Below are positions 32,440 to 43,564 of a DNA stretch of 44,469 nucleotides, piece after piece; position 1 is the stretch's first letter; each line of letters begins with the position of its first letter. The translations under genes were made by a program, and so were the position numbers. Below the pieces are notes generated by a model. It was not told where the DNA came from. It worked only from the letters and a program-made list of their open reading frames with translations, and ran no database searches. This DNA comes from Gammaproteobacteria bacterium (lineage in GTDB: Bacteria; Pseudomonadota; Gammaproteobacteria; Xanthomonadales; Rhodanobacteraceae), in assembly GCA_004295005.1 (NCBI GenBank), contig SHNG01000128.1, positions 1 to 44,469 of the forward strand, read 5' to 3'.

Positions 32440-34725
32440 ATGTTCAGCAAGGATCTCGAACTCACCATCGGCCAGTGCTACAAGCAGGCACGCGAGCAGC
32501 GGCATGAATTCATGACCGTCGAGCACCTGTTGCTTGCCTTGCTTGAAAATCCCTCGGCCACGCAGGTGTTGCGCGCGTGCAGCGCCGACATCGGCAAGCT
32601 GGGACGCGACCTGCGTTCGATCATCGCCGAGACGGTACCGGTGCTTCCTGCCGAAGACGAACGCGACACCCAGCCCACCCTCGGCTTCCAGCGCGTGTTG
32701 CAGCGCGCGGTCTACCATGTGCAGTCCTCAGGCCGCAAGGAAGTGACCGGCGCCAATGTGCTGGTTGCCATTTTCGGCGAAAAGGATTCGCATGCCGTCT
32801 ACTTCCTGAGCCAGCAGGACGTGAACCGGCTGGATGTGGTCAATTTTCTTTCCCATGGAATCGCCAAGCTGGGCGATGAATCTTCGGCTCCCGGTGCGGC
32901 CAGTCCGGAAGGCGCCGCTCGTGAAGGCGAAAGCAGCGAGGAAGGCCGCGGCAATCCGCTGGTCGAATTCGCCAACAATCTCAACGAGCTTGCACGACAG
33001 GGCAAGATCGACCCACTGATCGGTCGCGAGCTGGAGATCGAGCGCACCATCCAGGTGCTGTGCCGCAGGCGCAAGAACAACCCGCTCTACGTCGGCGAGG
33101 CTGGCGTGGGCAAGACCGCGCTGGCCGAAGGACTGGCCAAACGCATCGTCGAAGGACAGGTTCCGGAGGTGCTCAAGGATGCCACCATCTACGCGCTCGA
33201 CCTGGGCGCGCTGGTTGCCGGCACCAAGTATCGCGGCGATTTCGAAAAGCGCCTCAAGTCGGTTATTGCCCAATTGCGCAAGGAGCCGGGTGCGATCCTG
33301 TTCATCGACGAGATCCACACCATCATCGGCGCCGGCTCCGCTTCGGGCGGCACCATGGACGCATCCAACCTGATCAAGCCCATGCTGGCCTCGGGTGAAA
33401 TGCGCTGCATCGGATCAACCACATTCCAGGAATATCGCGGCGTGTTCGAGAAGGACCGCGCGTTGGCACGTCGCTTCCAGAAGATCGACGTGGTCGAGCC
33501 GAGCGTCGCTGACAGCATCGAGATTCTCAAGGGCCTCAAGTCCCGTTTCGAGGAGCACCACAACATCGAGTACACCGGTGATGCGCTGAAGGCGGCCGTC
33601 GACCTGTCGGTCAAGCATATTTCAGATCGTCTGCTGCCGGACAAGGCCATCGACGTGATCGACGAAGCCGGTGCGCGCCAGCGTCTGCTGCCGGCCGACC
33701 AGCGCAACGGCAAGGTGGACGTGGCCGAGATCGAATACATCGTGGCGCGCATGGCGCGCATTCCGCCCAAGCAGGTTTCGGCTTCGGATCGCGACGTGCT
33801 GCGCAACCTCGAACGCAACCTCAAGATGGTCGTGTTCGGCCAGGATTCGGCCATTGAGATCCTGACCAGCGCGATCAAGATGGCGCGCTCGGGATTGGGA
33901 GCCCCCAACAAGCCGATCGGCAATTTCCTGTTTGCCGGACCAACCGGCGTCGGCAAGACCGAGGTCACCCGTCAGCTTGCGCTGCAGCTTGGCGTGGAGC
34001 TGGTGCGTTTCGACATGTCCGAATACATGGAAGCGCATTCCGTTTCACGCCTGATTGGTGCGCCTCCGGGCTACGTCGGTTTCGATCAGGGCGGCCTGCT
34101 TACCGAGCAGATCGTCAAGCATCCGCATTGCGTTTTGCTGCTCGATGAGATCGAGAAAGCCCACCCGGATGTCTACAACGTGCTGTTGCAGATCATGGAT
34201 CGCGGCGTGTTGACGGATACCAATGGTCGTGAGGCCAATTTCCGCAACGTGATCGTGGTGATGACCACCAACGCCGGTGCCCAGGCCGCAGCAAGGCGCA
34301 CGATGGGCTTTGTCGAGCAGAATCACGCTTCGGATGCCATGGAGGTCTTGCGCAAGGCGTTCACTCCGGAGTTCCGCAATCGCCTCGATGCCATCGTGCA
34401 GTTCGGTGCACTGGATTTCGACCACATCCTGCGCGTGGTCGACAAGTTCCTCATCGAGCTGGAGACCCAGTTGCAGGAGAAGCACGTTTCGCTGGACGTG
34501 GATGCGGCGGCACGTCGCTGGTTGGCCGAAAACGGCTTCGATCCGCAGATGGGCGCGCGCCCGATGGCGCGGGTGATCCAGGACAACGTCAAGCGTGCAC
34601 TGGCCGATGAGCTGCTGTTTGGCAAGCTGGCGGAAGGCGGCAAGGTACGCCTGACCGTGCGCGAGGATGCGCTGAAGGTCGAAACCGAAGCCGCGGAGAA
34701 GTTGCCGGTGGTGGTGGAGGAATAG
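32440..34725 (+). CDS. clpA: ATP-dependent Clp protease ATP-binding subunit ClpA
   Basis: AAA+ unfoldase that feeds substrates to ClpP. The 761-residue protein has an N-terminal ClpN domain (MFSKDLELTIGQCYKQAREQ). D1 has Walker A GEAGVGKT at 219-226 and Walker B ILFIDEIHTIIGAG. D2 has Walker A GPTGVGKT at 500-507 and LLLDEIEKAHPDV; the D2 pore loop is PPGYVGFDQGG. The ClpP-docking loop, IGL in E. coli, reads MGF here (RRTMGFVEQNHASDAME). I start at ATG 32440, with GAGAGG upstream; the frame is open further back but overlaps clpS. The C terminus is a normal D2 lid. clpP itself is not in the window. Confidence 0.97.
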   Translation: MFSKDLELTIGQCYKQAREQRHEFMTVEHLLLALLENPSATQVLRACSADIGKLGRDLRSIIAETVPVLPAEDERDTQPTLGFQRVLQRAVYHVQSSGRKEVTGANVLVAIFGEKDSHAVYFLSQQDVNRLDVVNFLSHGIAKLGDESSAPGAASPEGAAREGESSEEGRGNPLVEFANNLNELARQGKIDPLIGRELEIERTIQVLCRRRKNNPLYVGEAGVGKTALAEGLAKRIVEGQVPEVLKDATIYALDLGALVAGTKYRGDFEKRLKSVIAQLRKEPGAILFIDEIHTIIGAGSASGGTMDASNLIKPMLASGEMRCIGSTTFQEYRGVFEKDRALARRFQKIDVVEPSVADSIEILKGLKSRFEEHHNIEYTGDALKAAVDLSVKHISDRLLPDKAIDVIDEAGARQRLLPADQRNGKVDVAEIEYIVARMARIPPKQVSASDRDVLRNLERNLKMVVFGQDSAIEILTSAIKMARSGLGAPNKPIGNFLFAGPTGVGKTEVTRQLALQLGVELVRFDMSEYMEAHSVSRLIGAPPGYVGFDQGGLLTEQIVKHPHCVLLLDEIEKAHPDVYNVLLQIMDRGVLTDTNGREANFRNVIVVMTTNAGAQAAARRTMGFVEQNHASDAMEVLRKAFTPEFRNRLDAIVQFGALDFDHILRVVDKFLIELETQLQEKHVSLDVDAAARRWLAENGFDPQMGARPMARVIQDNVKRALADELLFGKLAEGGKVRLTVREDALKVETEAAEKLPVVVEE

Positions 34726-34763
34726 GCTGGCGCGTGAAGTTGCGTGGCTGACGCGGGGATGCC

Positions 34764-35255
34764 CTATCGGCAATTCTCGCGCAGTCTGCGCTCGATATCG
34801 GCCAACTGCGCGGGCTGGGCTGCGCGTTCTTCGTCGGTCAGTATTTCAGATGACTCGCCGTTCAGGCGTTTCTCGATCGCGGTTTTCGCCTGCTGGAGTT
34901 GCTCGCAATCCTGCCTGCGCAACTCATCCGCCCGGCGCGCATGGGCGTCGCTCGCGGCCGGGTCTTCAGGCGGCATTTCAGCCTTGAGCGATTCTGCATC
35001 GCGCTCCAGCGCGACGCGTGCTCTTGCGCAGTCTTTGGCGGAAATGTCGGTCCGGCAATCGGGCTGCGACGGAGCGGACGCTGCCGGTCGCGTAATCTTG
35101 GGACCGCTGATCAGGGTGGCGCCGGGCGGCGGCGGGGTATCAGTGAAGTGCAGGCCGCCATCGGCATCCTTCCACTTGTAGACGTCGGATGCAGTCGCCG
35201 TTCCGGCGAGCAGGAGCCATGCAAGCAGGACAAGGCGCATTGGCAGAATTGTCAT
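34764..35255 (-). CDS. DUF4124 domain secreted protein
   Basis: A 163-residue protein with a signal peptide ([17 protein letters not shown] core). It begins [21 protein letters not shown], the DUF4124 motif (YKW.D..G..H..D.P) found in exported proteobacterial proteins of unknown function. The rest is a charged, helical region rich in Ala, Arg and Glu, with [28 protein letters not shown] and [12 protein letters not shown], likely coiled coil. Three Cys ([12 protein letters not shown] and RQDC) plus one C-terminal (ENCR) could form disulphides. The ATG at 35255 overlaps the infA stop by 4 nt; ATG 35240 is an alternative. It is unexpected downstream of infA. Confidence 0.88.
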   Translation of the reverse strand: MTILPMRLVLLAWLLLAGTATASDVYKWKDADGGLHFTDTPPPPGATLISGPKITRPAASAPSQPDCRTDISAKDCARARVALERDAESLKAEMPPEDPAASDAHARRADELRRQDCEQLQQAKTAIEKRLNGESSEILTDEERAAQPAQLADIERRLRENCR

Positions 35256-35470
35256 TTCATGCGGTAGGTGATGCGACCCTTGGTCAGGTCGTAGGGCGTC
35301 ATCTCGACCTTGACCTTGTCGCCGGTGAGGATGCGGATGTAGTTCTTGCGCATGCGCCCGGAAATGTGGGCAGTGACCACATGCCCATTCTCCAGTTTTA
35401 CCCGGAACATGGTGTTGGGCAGGGTCTCGAGGACCGCGCCTTCCATTTCGATGACATCGTCTTTGGACAT
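35252..35470 (-). CDS. infA: Translation initiation factor IF-1
   Basis: IF-1 binds the ribosomal A site during initiation. The 72-residue product is the usual length and a single OB-fold: [20 protein letters not shown], then [20 protein letters not shown], and [20 protein letters not shown] with KGRITYRMK at the end. I use ATG 35470 (four residues after an in-frame ATG at 35482) because it gives the standard family N terminus. A TAGAAT hexamer on the minus strand at 35519-35514 might be its -10 box, but no -35 is clear. The stop overlaps the DUF4124 start. The infA-aat neighbourhood is conserved with E. coli. Confidence 0.97.
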   Translation of the reverse strand: MSKDDVIEMEGAVLETLPNTMFRVKLENGHVVTAHISGRMRKNYIRILTGDKVKVEMTPYDLTKGRITYRMK

Positions 35471-35601
35471 TTTTCCCAGCAACTCGGGCTCGGAGGGGCC
35501 GCGAAGGCGCGGGATTCTACACGATCAGGCGGCCACGCATGTGAATCCGGCCGTCAATGACGCTTCCGTCGTTCACCCGCATTTCGGATTGCGGGAAAGT
35601 T

Positions 35602-36366
35602 TCAGCCTGATGGTTGCGAGTCCGAGCTGCCGTCGCCCCGCCTTGGAATCAGGTCAAGCGGCTTGATTGCATTGAAATGTTCGACCCAGATTCCGCGCCA
35701 TGGCGGGCGTTGCGTGAGATCTGCAACCTCCACACAAAACGCCTTGCGCGGCATCTCGCGGCCACCCAGGCTGCGCAGATGATCGGAGCTGACCTGCGCA
35801 TCGAGCAGCGGGAAGCCCATGCTGGCAAGGCCATGGCAGAGCGCGAGCAGGGCAAGCTTGGAGGCATGGTCGCGCCGGCTGAACATCGATTCGCCAAAGA
35901 ACATCCGGCCGATGGCAACACCGTAGATGCCACCGACCAGTTCGACACCGTCACGGATCTCCAGCGAGTGCGCATGGCCAAGTTCATGCAGGCGGCAGTA
36001 AGCCGAAAACATTTCAGCAGTGATCCAGGTGCCGTTGCCGCAGTGGCGCGGTTGGGCGCAAGCGCGCACGACTTCGGCGAAGTCACCATCGGCATGGATC
36101 GACCATGTGCAGGTCTTGAGCCAGCGTTGCAGGCGGCGCGGAACATGGAGACCGTGCGTGGCCAGCACCATGCGCGGATCCGGTGACCACCACAGGATCG
36201 GTTGTCCAGCGGAATACCAGGGAAAAATGCCTCGCGCATAGGCCGCAAGCAGGCGTGCAGGACGCAGGTCGCCGCCGAAGGCCAGCAGTCCGTCCGGTTG
36301 CCGACATGCACTTTCCACCGGCGGAAAATCAAGGCTGTCCGCGTCCAGTTGGGGCAGACGGATCAT
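35602..36366 (-). CDS. aat: Leucyl/phenylalanyl-tRNA-protein transferase
   Basis: Transfers Leu or Phe from tRNA to proteins with N-terminal Lys or Arg, creating primary N-degrons for ClpS/ClpAP. The 254-residue product has DGLLAFGGDLRPARLLAAYARGIFPW, WWSPDPRMVL, the GNGTWITAEM block, ELGHAHSLEI, and GVAIGRMFFGESMFSRRDHASK with the conserved Phe/Glu-Ser pocket. The C terminus has LLDAQVSSDHLRSLGG. It overlaps the upstream FemAB-like gene by 4 nt (ATGA). clpS and clpA are 1-4 kb away on the other strand: tagging, recognition and unfolding genes are close together. Confidence 0.97.
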   Translation of the reverse strand: MIRLPQLDADSLDFPPVESACRQPDGLLAFGGDLRPARLLAAYARGIFPWYSAGQPILWWSPDPRMVLATHGLHVPRRLQRWLKTCTWSIHADGDFAEVVRACAQPRHCGNGTWITAEMFSAYCRLHELGHAHSLEIRDGVELVGGIYGVAIGRMFFGESMFSRRDHASKLALLALCHGLASMGFPLLDAQVSSDHLRSLGGREMPRKAFCVEVADLTQRPPWRGIWVEHFNAIKPLDLIPRRGDGSSDSQPSG

Positions 36367-37523
36367 GGCATTGCATCCCGGTAGGGATTGTGTGACATGA
36401 GTTCGGCGCGATAGATGCGCAAGGCGCGCGCTTCGCGTTCAAGGGCGTCGGCGATTGCGCCCGAGAAACGGGAATCCAGAATTCGATGGAAGGAACGGGT
36501 GGGCTCCGGTAGAAAGCCGCGGGCAATCTTGTGCTCACCCTGCGCGCCGGGTTCAAAACGCTGCAAGCCATGACGGATGCAATACTCGATGCCCTGGTAG
36601 TAGCAGGCCTCGAAGTGCAGGCCGGGCACATGCTCGCGTGCACCCCAGTAGCGACCGTACAAGGCCTCCGAACTGCGCAGGAAGAACGCGATGGCCACGA
36701 TGGCCCCGGCCTTGCGGCACAGCACGACGACTACCTGGCGCGGCATGTGATGGCCCAGGTGGCGAAAAAAGGCTTCACTCAAGGCCGGATGATTGCCGTG
36801 CATCTCGAAGGTTGCGCGGTAGAGATCATGCAGTGCCCGCCAGTCGGTGGAATCCATCTCGTCGCCGTGGCGCACTTCGCATTGCACGCCGGCGGCGCAC
36901 ACATGGGCGCGCTCCTGGACGATGTTCTTGCGCTTCTTCGGGCGCAACGCATCAAGGAAATCATCGAAGCAGGACCAGCCGCGATTGCGCCAGAAGAATT
37001 GCCAGTCGAAGCGGGGCAGCCAGGCCGAGCCGGCCAACGCGCCCACGTCCGTCTCGTCGACGAAATTCAGGTGAGCCGATGAGAGATGCAAGTCGCGTGC
37101 GGTTTGCTCGATGGCACCGACCAGGGCCTGACGCAAGGCGTGCGCTTCATCGGAATGGCCTGCGAGCAGGCGAGGCCCGCTGACCGGCGAATAGGGCACG
37201 GCAGCGAGCAGCTTTGGGTAGTAATCCAGTCCATGGCGCGCGTAGCTGCTGGCCCAGGCCCAATCAAAGACAAACTCGCCGTGCGAGTTGTCCTTGAGGT
37301 ACAGCGGAGCGGCGGCCAGCAATTTGCCGTTGCGATAGAGTCCAAGCGGGCACGATTGCCAGCCAAGCTCCTTGCGGATGCAGCCATGTTGCTCAAGGCC
37401 ATGCAGGAAGGCATGGGCAAGGAATGGATGGTCGCTGGCAACCAGTGCGTCCCAGCTTGCCGGGTCGATTTCGCCGAAACCACCGTGCAGGCGGGCTTCC
37501 AGGGTTGGCCGATTCAGGTCCAC
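36363..37523 (-). CDS. FemAB-like/GNAT-fold acyltransferase (COG3146, DUF482)
   Basis: A 386-residue protein of the COG3146 family, often called peptidogalycan biosynthesis or FemAB-related; substrate unknown. Recognised blocks are SWDALVASDHPFLAHAFLHGLE near the N terminus, GWQSCPLGLY, the membrane-free KDNSHGEFVFDWAWASSYARHGLDYYPK, PYSPVSGPRLL, AHLNFVDETD, and the C-terminal YWGAREHVPGLHFEACYYQGIEYCI and FEPGAQGEHKIARGFLP. These are highly typical of the family. Its stop overlaps the aat start, so it is co-translated with aat. In E. coli cydDC occupy this position between aat and trxB. A link between a GNAT-like fold and the Leu/Phe transferase is suggestive, since Aat also has a GNAT-like fold. 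Confidence 0.9.
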   Translation of the reverse strand: MDLNRPTLEARLHGGFGEIDPASWDALVASDHPFLAHAFLHGLEQHGCIRKELGWQSCPLGLYRNGKLLAAAPLYLKDNSHGEFVFDWAWASSYARHGLDYYPKLLAAVPYSPVSGPRLLAGHSDEAHALRQALVGAIEQTARDLHLSSAHLNFVDETDVGALAGSAWLPRFDWQFFWRNRGWSCFDDFLDALRPKKRKNIVQERAHVCAAGVQCEVRHGDEMDSTDWRALHDLYRATFEMHGNHPALSEAFFRHLGHHMPRQVVVVLCRKAGAIVAIAFFLRSSEALYGRYWGAREHVPGLHFEACYYQGIEYCIRHGLQRFEPGAQGEHKIARGFLPEPTRSFHRILDSRFSGAIADALEREARALRIYRAELMSHNPYRDAMP

Positions 37524-37595
37524 GATCTGACGCGGGGCATCATCGGATGGATGAATGCTTGGGGCCGCTCGCGCGCCTTCATCGATGACGCAAGC

Positions 37596-38600
<1,005 letters not shown>

Positions 38601-38830
38601 TCAGGGTGTTCCGAGTCGCCGCGTGAAAGGTGCGGGGTCCTGCGTTGCCGCATTCTCCGATTCGTTGATTCCTGCCGGTGCGACAGCGCATCCGCAGCGT
38701 GATCGCCGCATCAGGATGGGGTGCGCGGAGCTGTGAATCAAGCCTCAAGCAGGCTTGGCGTGCCGACAAGTTTCCATCCACGTGCAGTGGCACATTGTCG
38801 CTGCGATCCTTGATCAATCTGGAGATCCTG

Positions 38831-39898
38831 ATGCGCATCGGTATTCCGTCCGAAACCAAGACCCTCGAAGGGCGCGTAGCGTTGGTGCCTGCGGCCTGTG
38901 CCGATCTGGTGCGGCGTGGACATGAGGTTTTCCTGCAGGCTGGTGCTGGCCTGAAAAGCGGATTCAGCGATGACGAATTCGTGCGCAACGGCGTCAAGCT
39001 GGTTGACGGTGCCGAAGCCCTGTATGCCACCGGCGAGCTCATCGTCAAGGTAAAGGAGCCGATTGCCGGCGACCTCAAGCATTTGCGCAAGGATCACCTG
39101 TTGTTCTGCTATCTGCATCTGGCGGCAGAACCGGCTTTGACGCGCAGTCTGCTCGATATCGGCCTGACCGGTGTTGCGTTCGAGTCGGTGGAGGAGATGG
39201 ATGGTTCGCTGCCCTTGCTGGCGCCGATGTCGATCATCGCCGGACGTATCGCCGTGCAAGTGGGCACGCATCTTTTGCATCAGCCACAAGGCGGCAAGGG
39301 CAAGTTGCTCGGCGGCCTTCCTTCGACCGAGCGCGGCAAGGTGGTGGTGCTTGGAGCAGGCGCTGCGGGTGGAAACTCGGCCATGCTTGCAGCGGCCGGC
39401 GGCGCCAATGTGGTGGTGTTCGACAAGCGTCCGGATCGCCTCGCGCAGATGATGGCCTTGGGTACCAATGTCACTGCCCTGTATCCGTACGAGGAGTATG
39501 TTGCGCGCGAACTGCGCAGTGCCGACCTCGTGGTCGGTGCGGTGCTCGTTCCCAGCGCACGCGCTCCGCGCGTGGTTACCGCAGCCATGGTCAAGGACAT
39601 GGAGCCCGGCAGCGTGCTCGCCGATATTTCCATCGACCAGGGTGGCTGTTTCGAGACCTCGCGGCCAACGACCTGGAAGGATCCGACCTACGTGGTCGAC
39701 GGCGTCACCCACTTTGCCGTGACCAACATGCCGGGTGCGGTTCCGCAGACCTCCTCGCAGGCGATTTCAGCGGCAATCCTTCCCTATGTGCAGCGCCTGG
39801 CCAATGGTCCGGGCTGGCGCGACTACGCTCCACTCAAAGGTGGAATCAACGTGGATGCCGGCAAGATCGTGCACGCAGCACTGGAAGGCGTCATTTGA
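38831..39898 (+). CDS. ald: Alanine dehydrogenase
   Basis: NAD-dependent interconversion of L-alanine and pyruvate plus ammonia. The 355-residue protein begins MRIGIPSETKTLEGRVALVP, the usual start of the family, with the substrate Arg in EGRVAL. KVKEP and HLAAEP provide the Lys and His active-site residues; SIIAGRIAVQVG and the Rossmann VVVLGAGAAGGNSAMLAA follow, with DISIDQGGCFETSRPTTW, VTNMPGAVPQTSSQA and GGINVDAGKIVH at the end. I start at ATG 38831, with GGAG upstream; the frame is open to 38678 without family similarity. In E. coli lrp occupies this place between trxB and ftsK; alanine is itself an Lrp effector. Confidence 0.96.
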   Translation: MRIGIPSETKTLEGRVALVPAACADLVRRGHEVFLQAGAGLKSGFSDDEFVRNGVKLVDGAEALYATGELIVKVKEPIAGDLKHLRKDHLLFCYLHLAAEPALTRSLLDIGLTGVAFESVEEMDGSLPLLAPMSIIAGRIAVQVGTHLLHQPQGGKGKLLGGLPSTERGKVVVLGAGAAGGNSAMLAAAGGANVVVFDKRPDRLAQMMALGTNVTALYPYEEYVARELRSADLVVGAVLVPSARAPRVVTAAMVKDMEPGSVLADISIDQGGCFETSRPTTWKDPTYVVDGVTHFAVTNMPGAVPQTSSQAISAAILPYVQRLANGPGWRDYAPLKGGINVDAGKIVHAALEGVI

Positions 39899-39939
39899 AA
39901 ACAATGGCTTGCGCAAGGATTTTAAGGTAACTTCCACGG

Positions 39940-42261
39940 GTGGCGCGCGAACCCAAACCATCCCGACCCGACCCGCTCGACGACAGGCTGCAACGTCGCT
40001 TGCGCGAGGTGGGTTTCCTCCTGCTGCTTCCGCTGGCGGTTTACCTGTTCGTCTGCCTGTGGACTTACAGCCCCGCCGACGGCGGTTGGTCGCATGTGGG
40101 GGCCGAAGACGAGATTCGGAACTTTGGCGGATCCGTCGGCGCTTACATGGCCGACCTGCTGTTTTATTTCTGCGGCGGCCTGGCCTATGCATTTCCGGCC
40201 TTGCTTCTGCTCGTGGGAGCCATTGTCCTCAAGGGTGGCGAAGGCGGTGAACGCTTGCCCATCGAGCCTGCCTTGCGTCTGGTGGGTGGCCTTGCGTTTT
40301 TCGTGGCCGGCTCGGGTCTTGCCCACCTGCATTTCACCGGTCCCACGCAGTTGCCTGCCAAGGCCGGTGGGGTGCTCGGTGCGCTGATCGGCAATTCACT
40401 GATGCAGGGATTCGGCTTTCTCGGTGCTACCTTGTTCCTGCTGGCCCTGTTCCTGGTTGCAATTACCCTGGCGACCGGCTTGTCCTGGTTCAAGCTGATG
40501 GACCTGATCGGGCGCAGTCTGATCAACACGGTCGCCTGGTTGCGTGAACGTTTCCGCCATGCCGAGGACTGGAGTGCGGCACGTCAAGCGCGCGTCGAGC
40601 GCGAGGTGGTGCGCAAGGTCGATACCATCAAGCAGTCCAAGCGTGAGCCACTCAAGATCGAACCGACCCTGGCTCCAATCGGCAAGAGCGAGCGTGCCCG
40701 ACGCGAAACCCAGATCCCGCTGTTTGTCGGGTCCTCGACCGAAGGCGAGGTGCCGCCACTGGCTTTGCTGGATGAGCCCAAGCAACAGGTCTCCGGATAT
40801 TCGCAGGAAGCGCTGGATGCGTTGTCGCGCCAGGTCGAATTCAAGCTCAAGGATTTTCGCATCGAGGCGCAGGTGGTCAGCGCGCATCCGGGGCCGGTGA
40901 TTACGCGATTTGAAATGCAGCCTGCGCCCGGCATCAAGGGCAGCCAGATTTCCAGCCTGGACAAGGACATTGCGCGCGGACTTTCGGTGATCAGTGTGCG
41001 CGTGGTCGATGTGATTCCCGGCAAGTCAGTGATTGGCCTGGAAATCCCCAACGTCAACCGCGAGATCGTCTATCTCTCCGAGATCCTGCGCTCCGACAAA
41101 TACGACCAGACAAAATCGCCATTGGCCTTGGCCCTGGGCAAGGACATCGGCGGTGCGCCGGTGGTGGTTGACCTGGCCAAGATGCCGCATTTGCTGGTGG
41201 CGGGCACCACCGGCTCGGGCAAATCGGTTGCGCTCAATGCCATGGTGCTGAGCCTTTTGTACAAGGCCAACGCGACCGACGTGCGCATGATCATGATCGA
41301 TCCAAAGATGCTGGAACTCTCGGTATACGAGGGCATCCCGCATCTGCTGGCGCCGGTGGTCACCGACATGAAGGAAGCCGCCAACGCGCTGCGCTGGTGT
41401 GTCGCCGAGATGGAACGCCGCTACAAGTTGATGGCGGCCGTGGGTGTGCGCAATCTGGCCGGATTCAACAAGAAGGTCCGCGACGAGGAAGCCAAGGGCC
41501 AGCCACTGCTGGATCCGCTGTTCCGACCGGATGCCTCGCAGCCCTCGATGAAGGCCGAACCGCTGAAGACCCTGCCGTACATCGTGGTCATCATTGATGA
41601 ATTTGCCGACATGATGATGATTGTCGGCAAGAAGGTCGAGGAATTGATTGCGCGTTTGGCACAAAAGGCGCGCGCCGCAGGCGTGCACTTGATCCTGGCC
41701 ACGCAACGGCCTTCGGTGGATGTCATCACCGGATTGATCAAGGCCAACATCCCCACGCGCATTGCATTCCAGGTGTCCAGCAAGATCGATTCACGCACCA
41801 TCCTCGACCAGTCCGGCGCGGAAACCCTGCTTGGGCATGGTGACATGCTCTACCTGCCACCCGGCACCGCAACCCCCGAACGCGTGCACGGCGCGTTTGT
41901 CGACGATCACGAGGTGCACAAGGTGGTCGAATGGCTGCGCGCGCAAGGCAAGCCGGATTACATCGATGGCGTGCTGGAAGAAGTGCAGACCATGTCCGAC
42001 GGCAAGATCATCAGCGAGACTGGATTGCCGCAGGACGCGGAAGACAGTGAGGGTGGCGAAGACGCCGCGCTGTACGACAAGGCCGTGCGCATCGTCACCG
42101 AAACCAGGCGCGCCTCGATCTCCGGCGTGCAACGGCATTTGCGCATCGGCTACAACCGCGCCGCGCGCCTGATCGAGCAGATGGAACGCGATGGTGTGGT
42201 CAGCGGCCCCGAGCACAACGGCAATCGCACCGTCATCGCACCGCCACCGCCGCGCGACTAA
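39940..42261 (+). CDS. ftsK: DNA translocase FtsK
   Basis: Septum-located translocase that moves chromosome ends apart at division. The 773-residue product starts with GTG at 39940. It has about four N-terminal membrane helices (residues 24-180), a short charged linker (about 200-290; E. coli's is far longer) and the RecA-like motor. The motor has Walker A GTTGSGKS at 422-429, [18 protein letters not shown], Walker B with Asp553-Glu554 in [12 protein letters not shown], and [20 protein letters not shown]. The C-terminal winged-helix gamma domain ([31 protein letters not shown]) should read KOPS-like sites. In E. coli lolA follows ftsK; here a transposase and its repeats do. Confidence 0.97.
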   Translation: MAREPKPSRPDPLDDRLQRRLREVGFLLLLPLAVYLFVCLWTYSPADGGWSHVGAEDEIRNFGGSVGAYMADLLFYFCGGLAYAFPALLLLVGAIVLKGGEGGERLPIEPALRLVGGLAFFVAGSGLAHLHFTGPTQLPAKAGGVLGALIGNSLMQGFGFLGATLFLLALFLVAITLATGLSWFKLMDLIGRSLINTVAWLRERFRHAEDWSAARQARVEREVVRKVDTIKQSKREPLKIEPTLAPIGKSERARRETQIPLFVGSSTEGEVPPLALLDEPKQQVSGYSQEALDALSRQVEFKLKDFRIEAQVVSAHPGPVITRFEMQPAPGIKGSQISSLDKDIARGLSVISVRVVDVIPGKSVIGLEIPNVNREIVYLSEILRSDKYDQTKSPLALALGKDIGGAPVVVDLAKMPHLLVAGTTGSGKSVALNAMVLSLLYKANATDVRMIMIDPKMLELSVYEGIPHLLAPVVTDMKEAANALRWCVAEMERRYKLMAAVGVRNLAGFNKKVRDEEAKGQPLLDPLFRPDASQPSMKAEPLKTLPYIVVIIDEFADMMMIVGKKVEELIARLAQKARAAGVHLILATQRPSVDVITGLIKANIPTRIAFQVSSKIDSRTILDQSGAETLLGHGDMLYLPPGTATPERVHGAFVDDHEVHKVVEWLRAQGKPDYIDGVLEEVQTMSDGKIISETGLPQDAEDSEGGEDAALYDKAVRIVTETRRASISGVQRHLRIGYNRAARLIEQMERDGVVSGPEHNGNRTVIAPPPPRD

Positions 42262-42277
42262 ACCAACCATCTGCATC

Positions 42278-42473
42278 TCCCATCTCGGGACATCCACAAT
42301 CTCGCTGGTTTCCTGCACATCGACACGGTGTTTTCCTACAGACACTGCGACGTAATCTCGGCAATCTGTCGGCGATCCCATCTCGGGACATCCACAATCT
42401 CGCTGGTTTCCTGCACACCGACGCGACGTTTTCCTACAGACACTGCGACGTAATCTCGGCAATCTGTCGGCAT
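42278..42473. repeat. Two tandem 98-bp direct repeats running into the RAYT start codon
   Basis: Copies at 42278-42375 and 42376-42473 are nearly identical (four substitutions around the middle and a change at the end). Each begins TCCCATCTCGGGACATCC and ends in CAATCTGTCGGC. The transposase ATG occupies the last two bases of copy 2 plus one more. Both contain the core CGGGACATCCACAAT that recurs in inverted orientation downstream of the transposase. There is a possible short hairpin TCCC-ATCTC-GGGA at each copy's start. Confidence 0.9.
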
Positions 42474-43464
42474 GACAACCGCCCGCAGCCAACTGGTCGA
42501 TGCCGAAGCGCCCGGCTTCTATCACTGCATCTCTCGCTGTGTGCGCCGCGCCTTTCTGTGCGGAACCGATCCTTACAGCGGGGTGTCTTACGAGCACCGG
42601 CGCGGCTGGGTCGAGGCGCGCCTGCTCGAACTGGCGGACATCTTTGCCCTAGGCGTGTATGCCTATGCGGTGATGACCAACCATGTGCATGTGGTGCTGC
42701 GCATCGACCCCACCGCTGTGTTTGCCTGGTCGGATGACGAAGTCGCTGAACGCTGGGTACGTCTGTTTCCAGCCATCGTGAACGGTGAGCGTGATGACGC
42801 GGCGTGCCGAATAAAGGCCCAAGGCATACAAGGCAACCCGGATCGCCTGGCCACCTGCCGTGAACGGCTGGGCAGCCTCGGCTGGTTCATGAAATCCCTG
42901 AGCGAACCCATTGCGCGACGGGCCAACCGGGAAGATGCCTGCACTGGACGCTTCTGGGAAGGTCGCTACAAATGCCAGGCGCTGCTGGACGAGGCCGCCG
43001 TTCTGAGCTGCATGAGCTATGTGGACCTGAACCCGATCCGCGCCGGCGTGGCCAAGACCCTGGAAACTTCGGAACACACCAGCGCGCTCAAACGCATCGA
43101 AACCTTGCGAGCAACGCCGGGCATGGCAAAGCGCCCGCTGGCAGCGATCAATGTCGTACCTGACCGTGATGTCCTGCCCATCTCCACGCAAGCGTATCTG
43201 GAACTGATCGACTGGACGGCACGGCTCGTTCGCGAAGGCAAACGCGGAAGCATCGATACCGCTGAACCCGGAATTCTGGGAAAGCTGGGATTGAGCGAAC
43301 GCCAATGGCACGAACAGATGTTGGGTACCGAGAAGCGCTATTGGCGCGCCATCGGCAGTGCTCAAGCCCTGATCGAGAAGGCCGCTGCCATCGGCCAAAC
43401 CTGGCTCAAGGGCATTGGCAATGCCCAGCGGTTTCCAGGGGCGCGTATCAAGTGCGTGGCGTGA
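42472..43464 (+). CDS. REP-associated tyrosine transposase (RAYT, Y1_Tnp/IS200-like)
   Basis: HUH single-strand DNA transposase of the TnpA_REP group, which recognises REP hairpins and cuts DNA with a tyrosine nucleophile. The 330-residue product starts with FYHCISRCVRRAFLCG, has the metal-binding HVH at residues 71-73 in YAVMTNHVHVVLRI, and RFWEGRYKCQALLDEAAV. The likely nucleophile is Tyr183 in SCMSYVDLNPIRAGV. A C-terminal region (200-330) is longer than in the minimal IS200 family and is seen in other RAYTs. All expected residues are intact, so it may be active. The ATG directly abuts the upstream 98-bp repeat; no Shine-Dalgarno is clear. Inverted 25-bp repeats lie downstream. Confidence 0.93.
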   Translation: MTTARSQLVDAEAPGFYHCISRCVRRAFLCGTDPYSGVSYEHRRGWVEARLLELADIFALGVYAYAVMTNHVHVVLRIDPTAVFAWSDDEVAERWVRLFPAIVNGERDDAACRIKAQGIQGNPDRLATCRERLGSLGWFMKSLSEPIARRANREDACTGRFWEGRYKCQALLDEAAVLSCMSYVDLNPIRAGVAKTLETSEHTSALKRIETLRATPGMAKRPLAAINVVPDRDVLPISTQAYLELIDWTARLVREGKRGSIDTAEPGILGKLGLSERQWHEQMLGTEKRYWRAIGSAQALIEKAAAIGQTWLKGIGNAQRFPGARIKCVA

Positions 43465-43564
43465 TGGAAAGTTTCCGCGGGCTCAACAGCCAACACCACC
43501 GGCCAGTTTGACCAACCCTCTCATGGCAACCATGATGGTTTCAAATTGGTTGGAGTCCAAAGTA

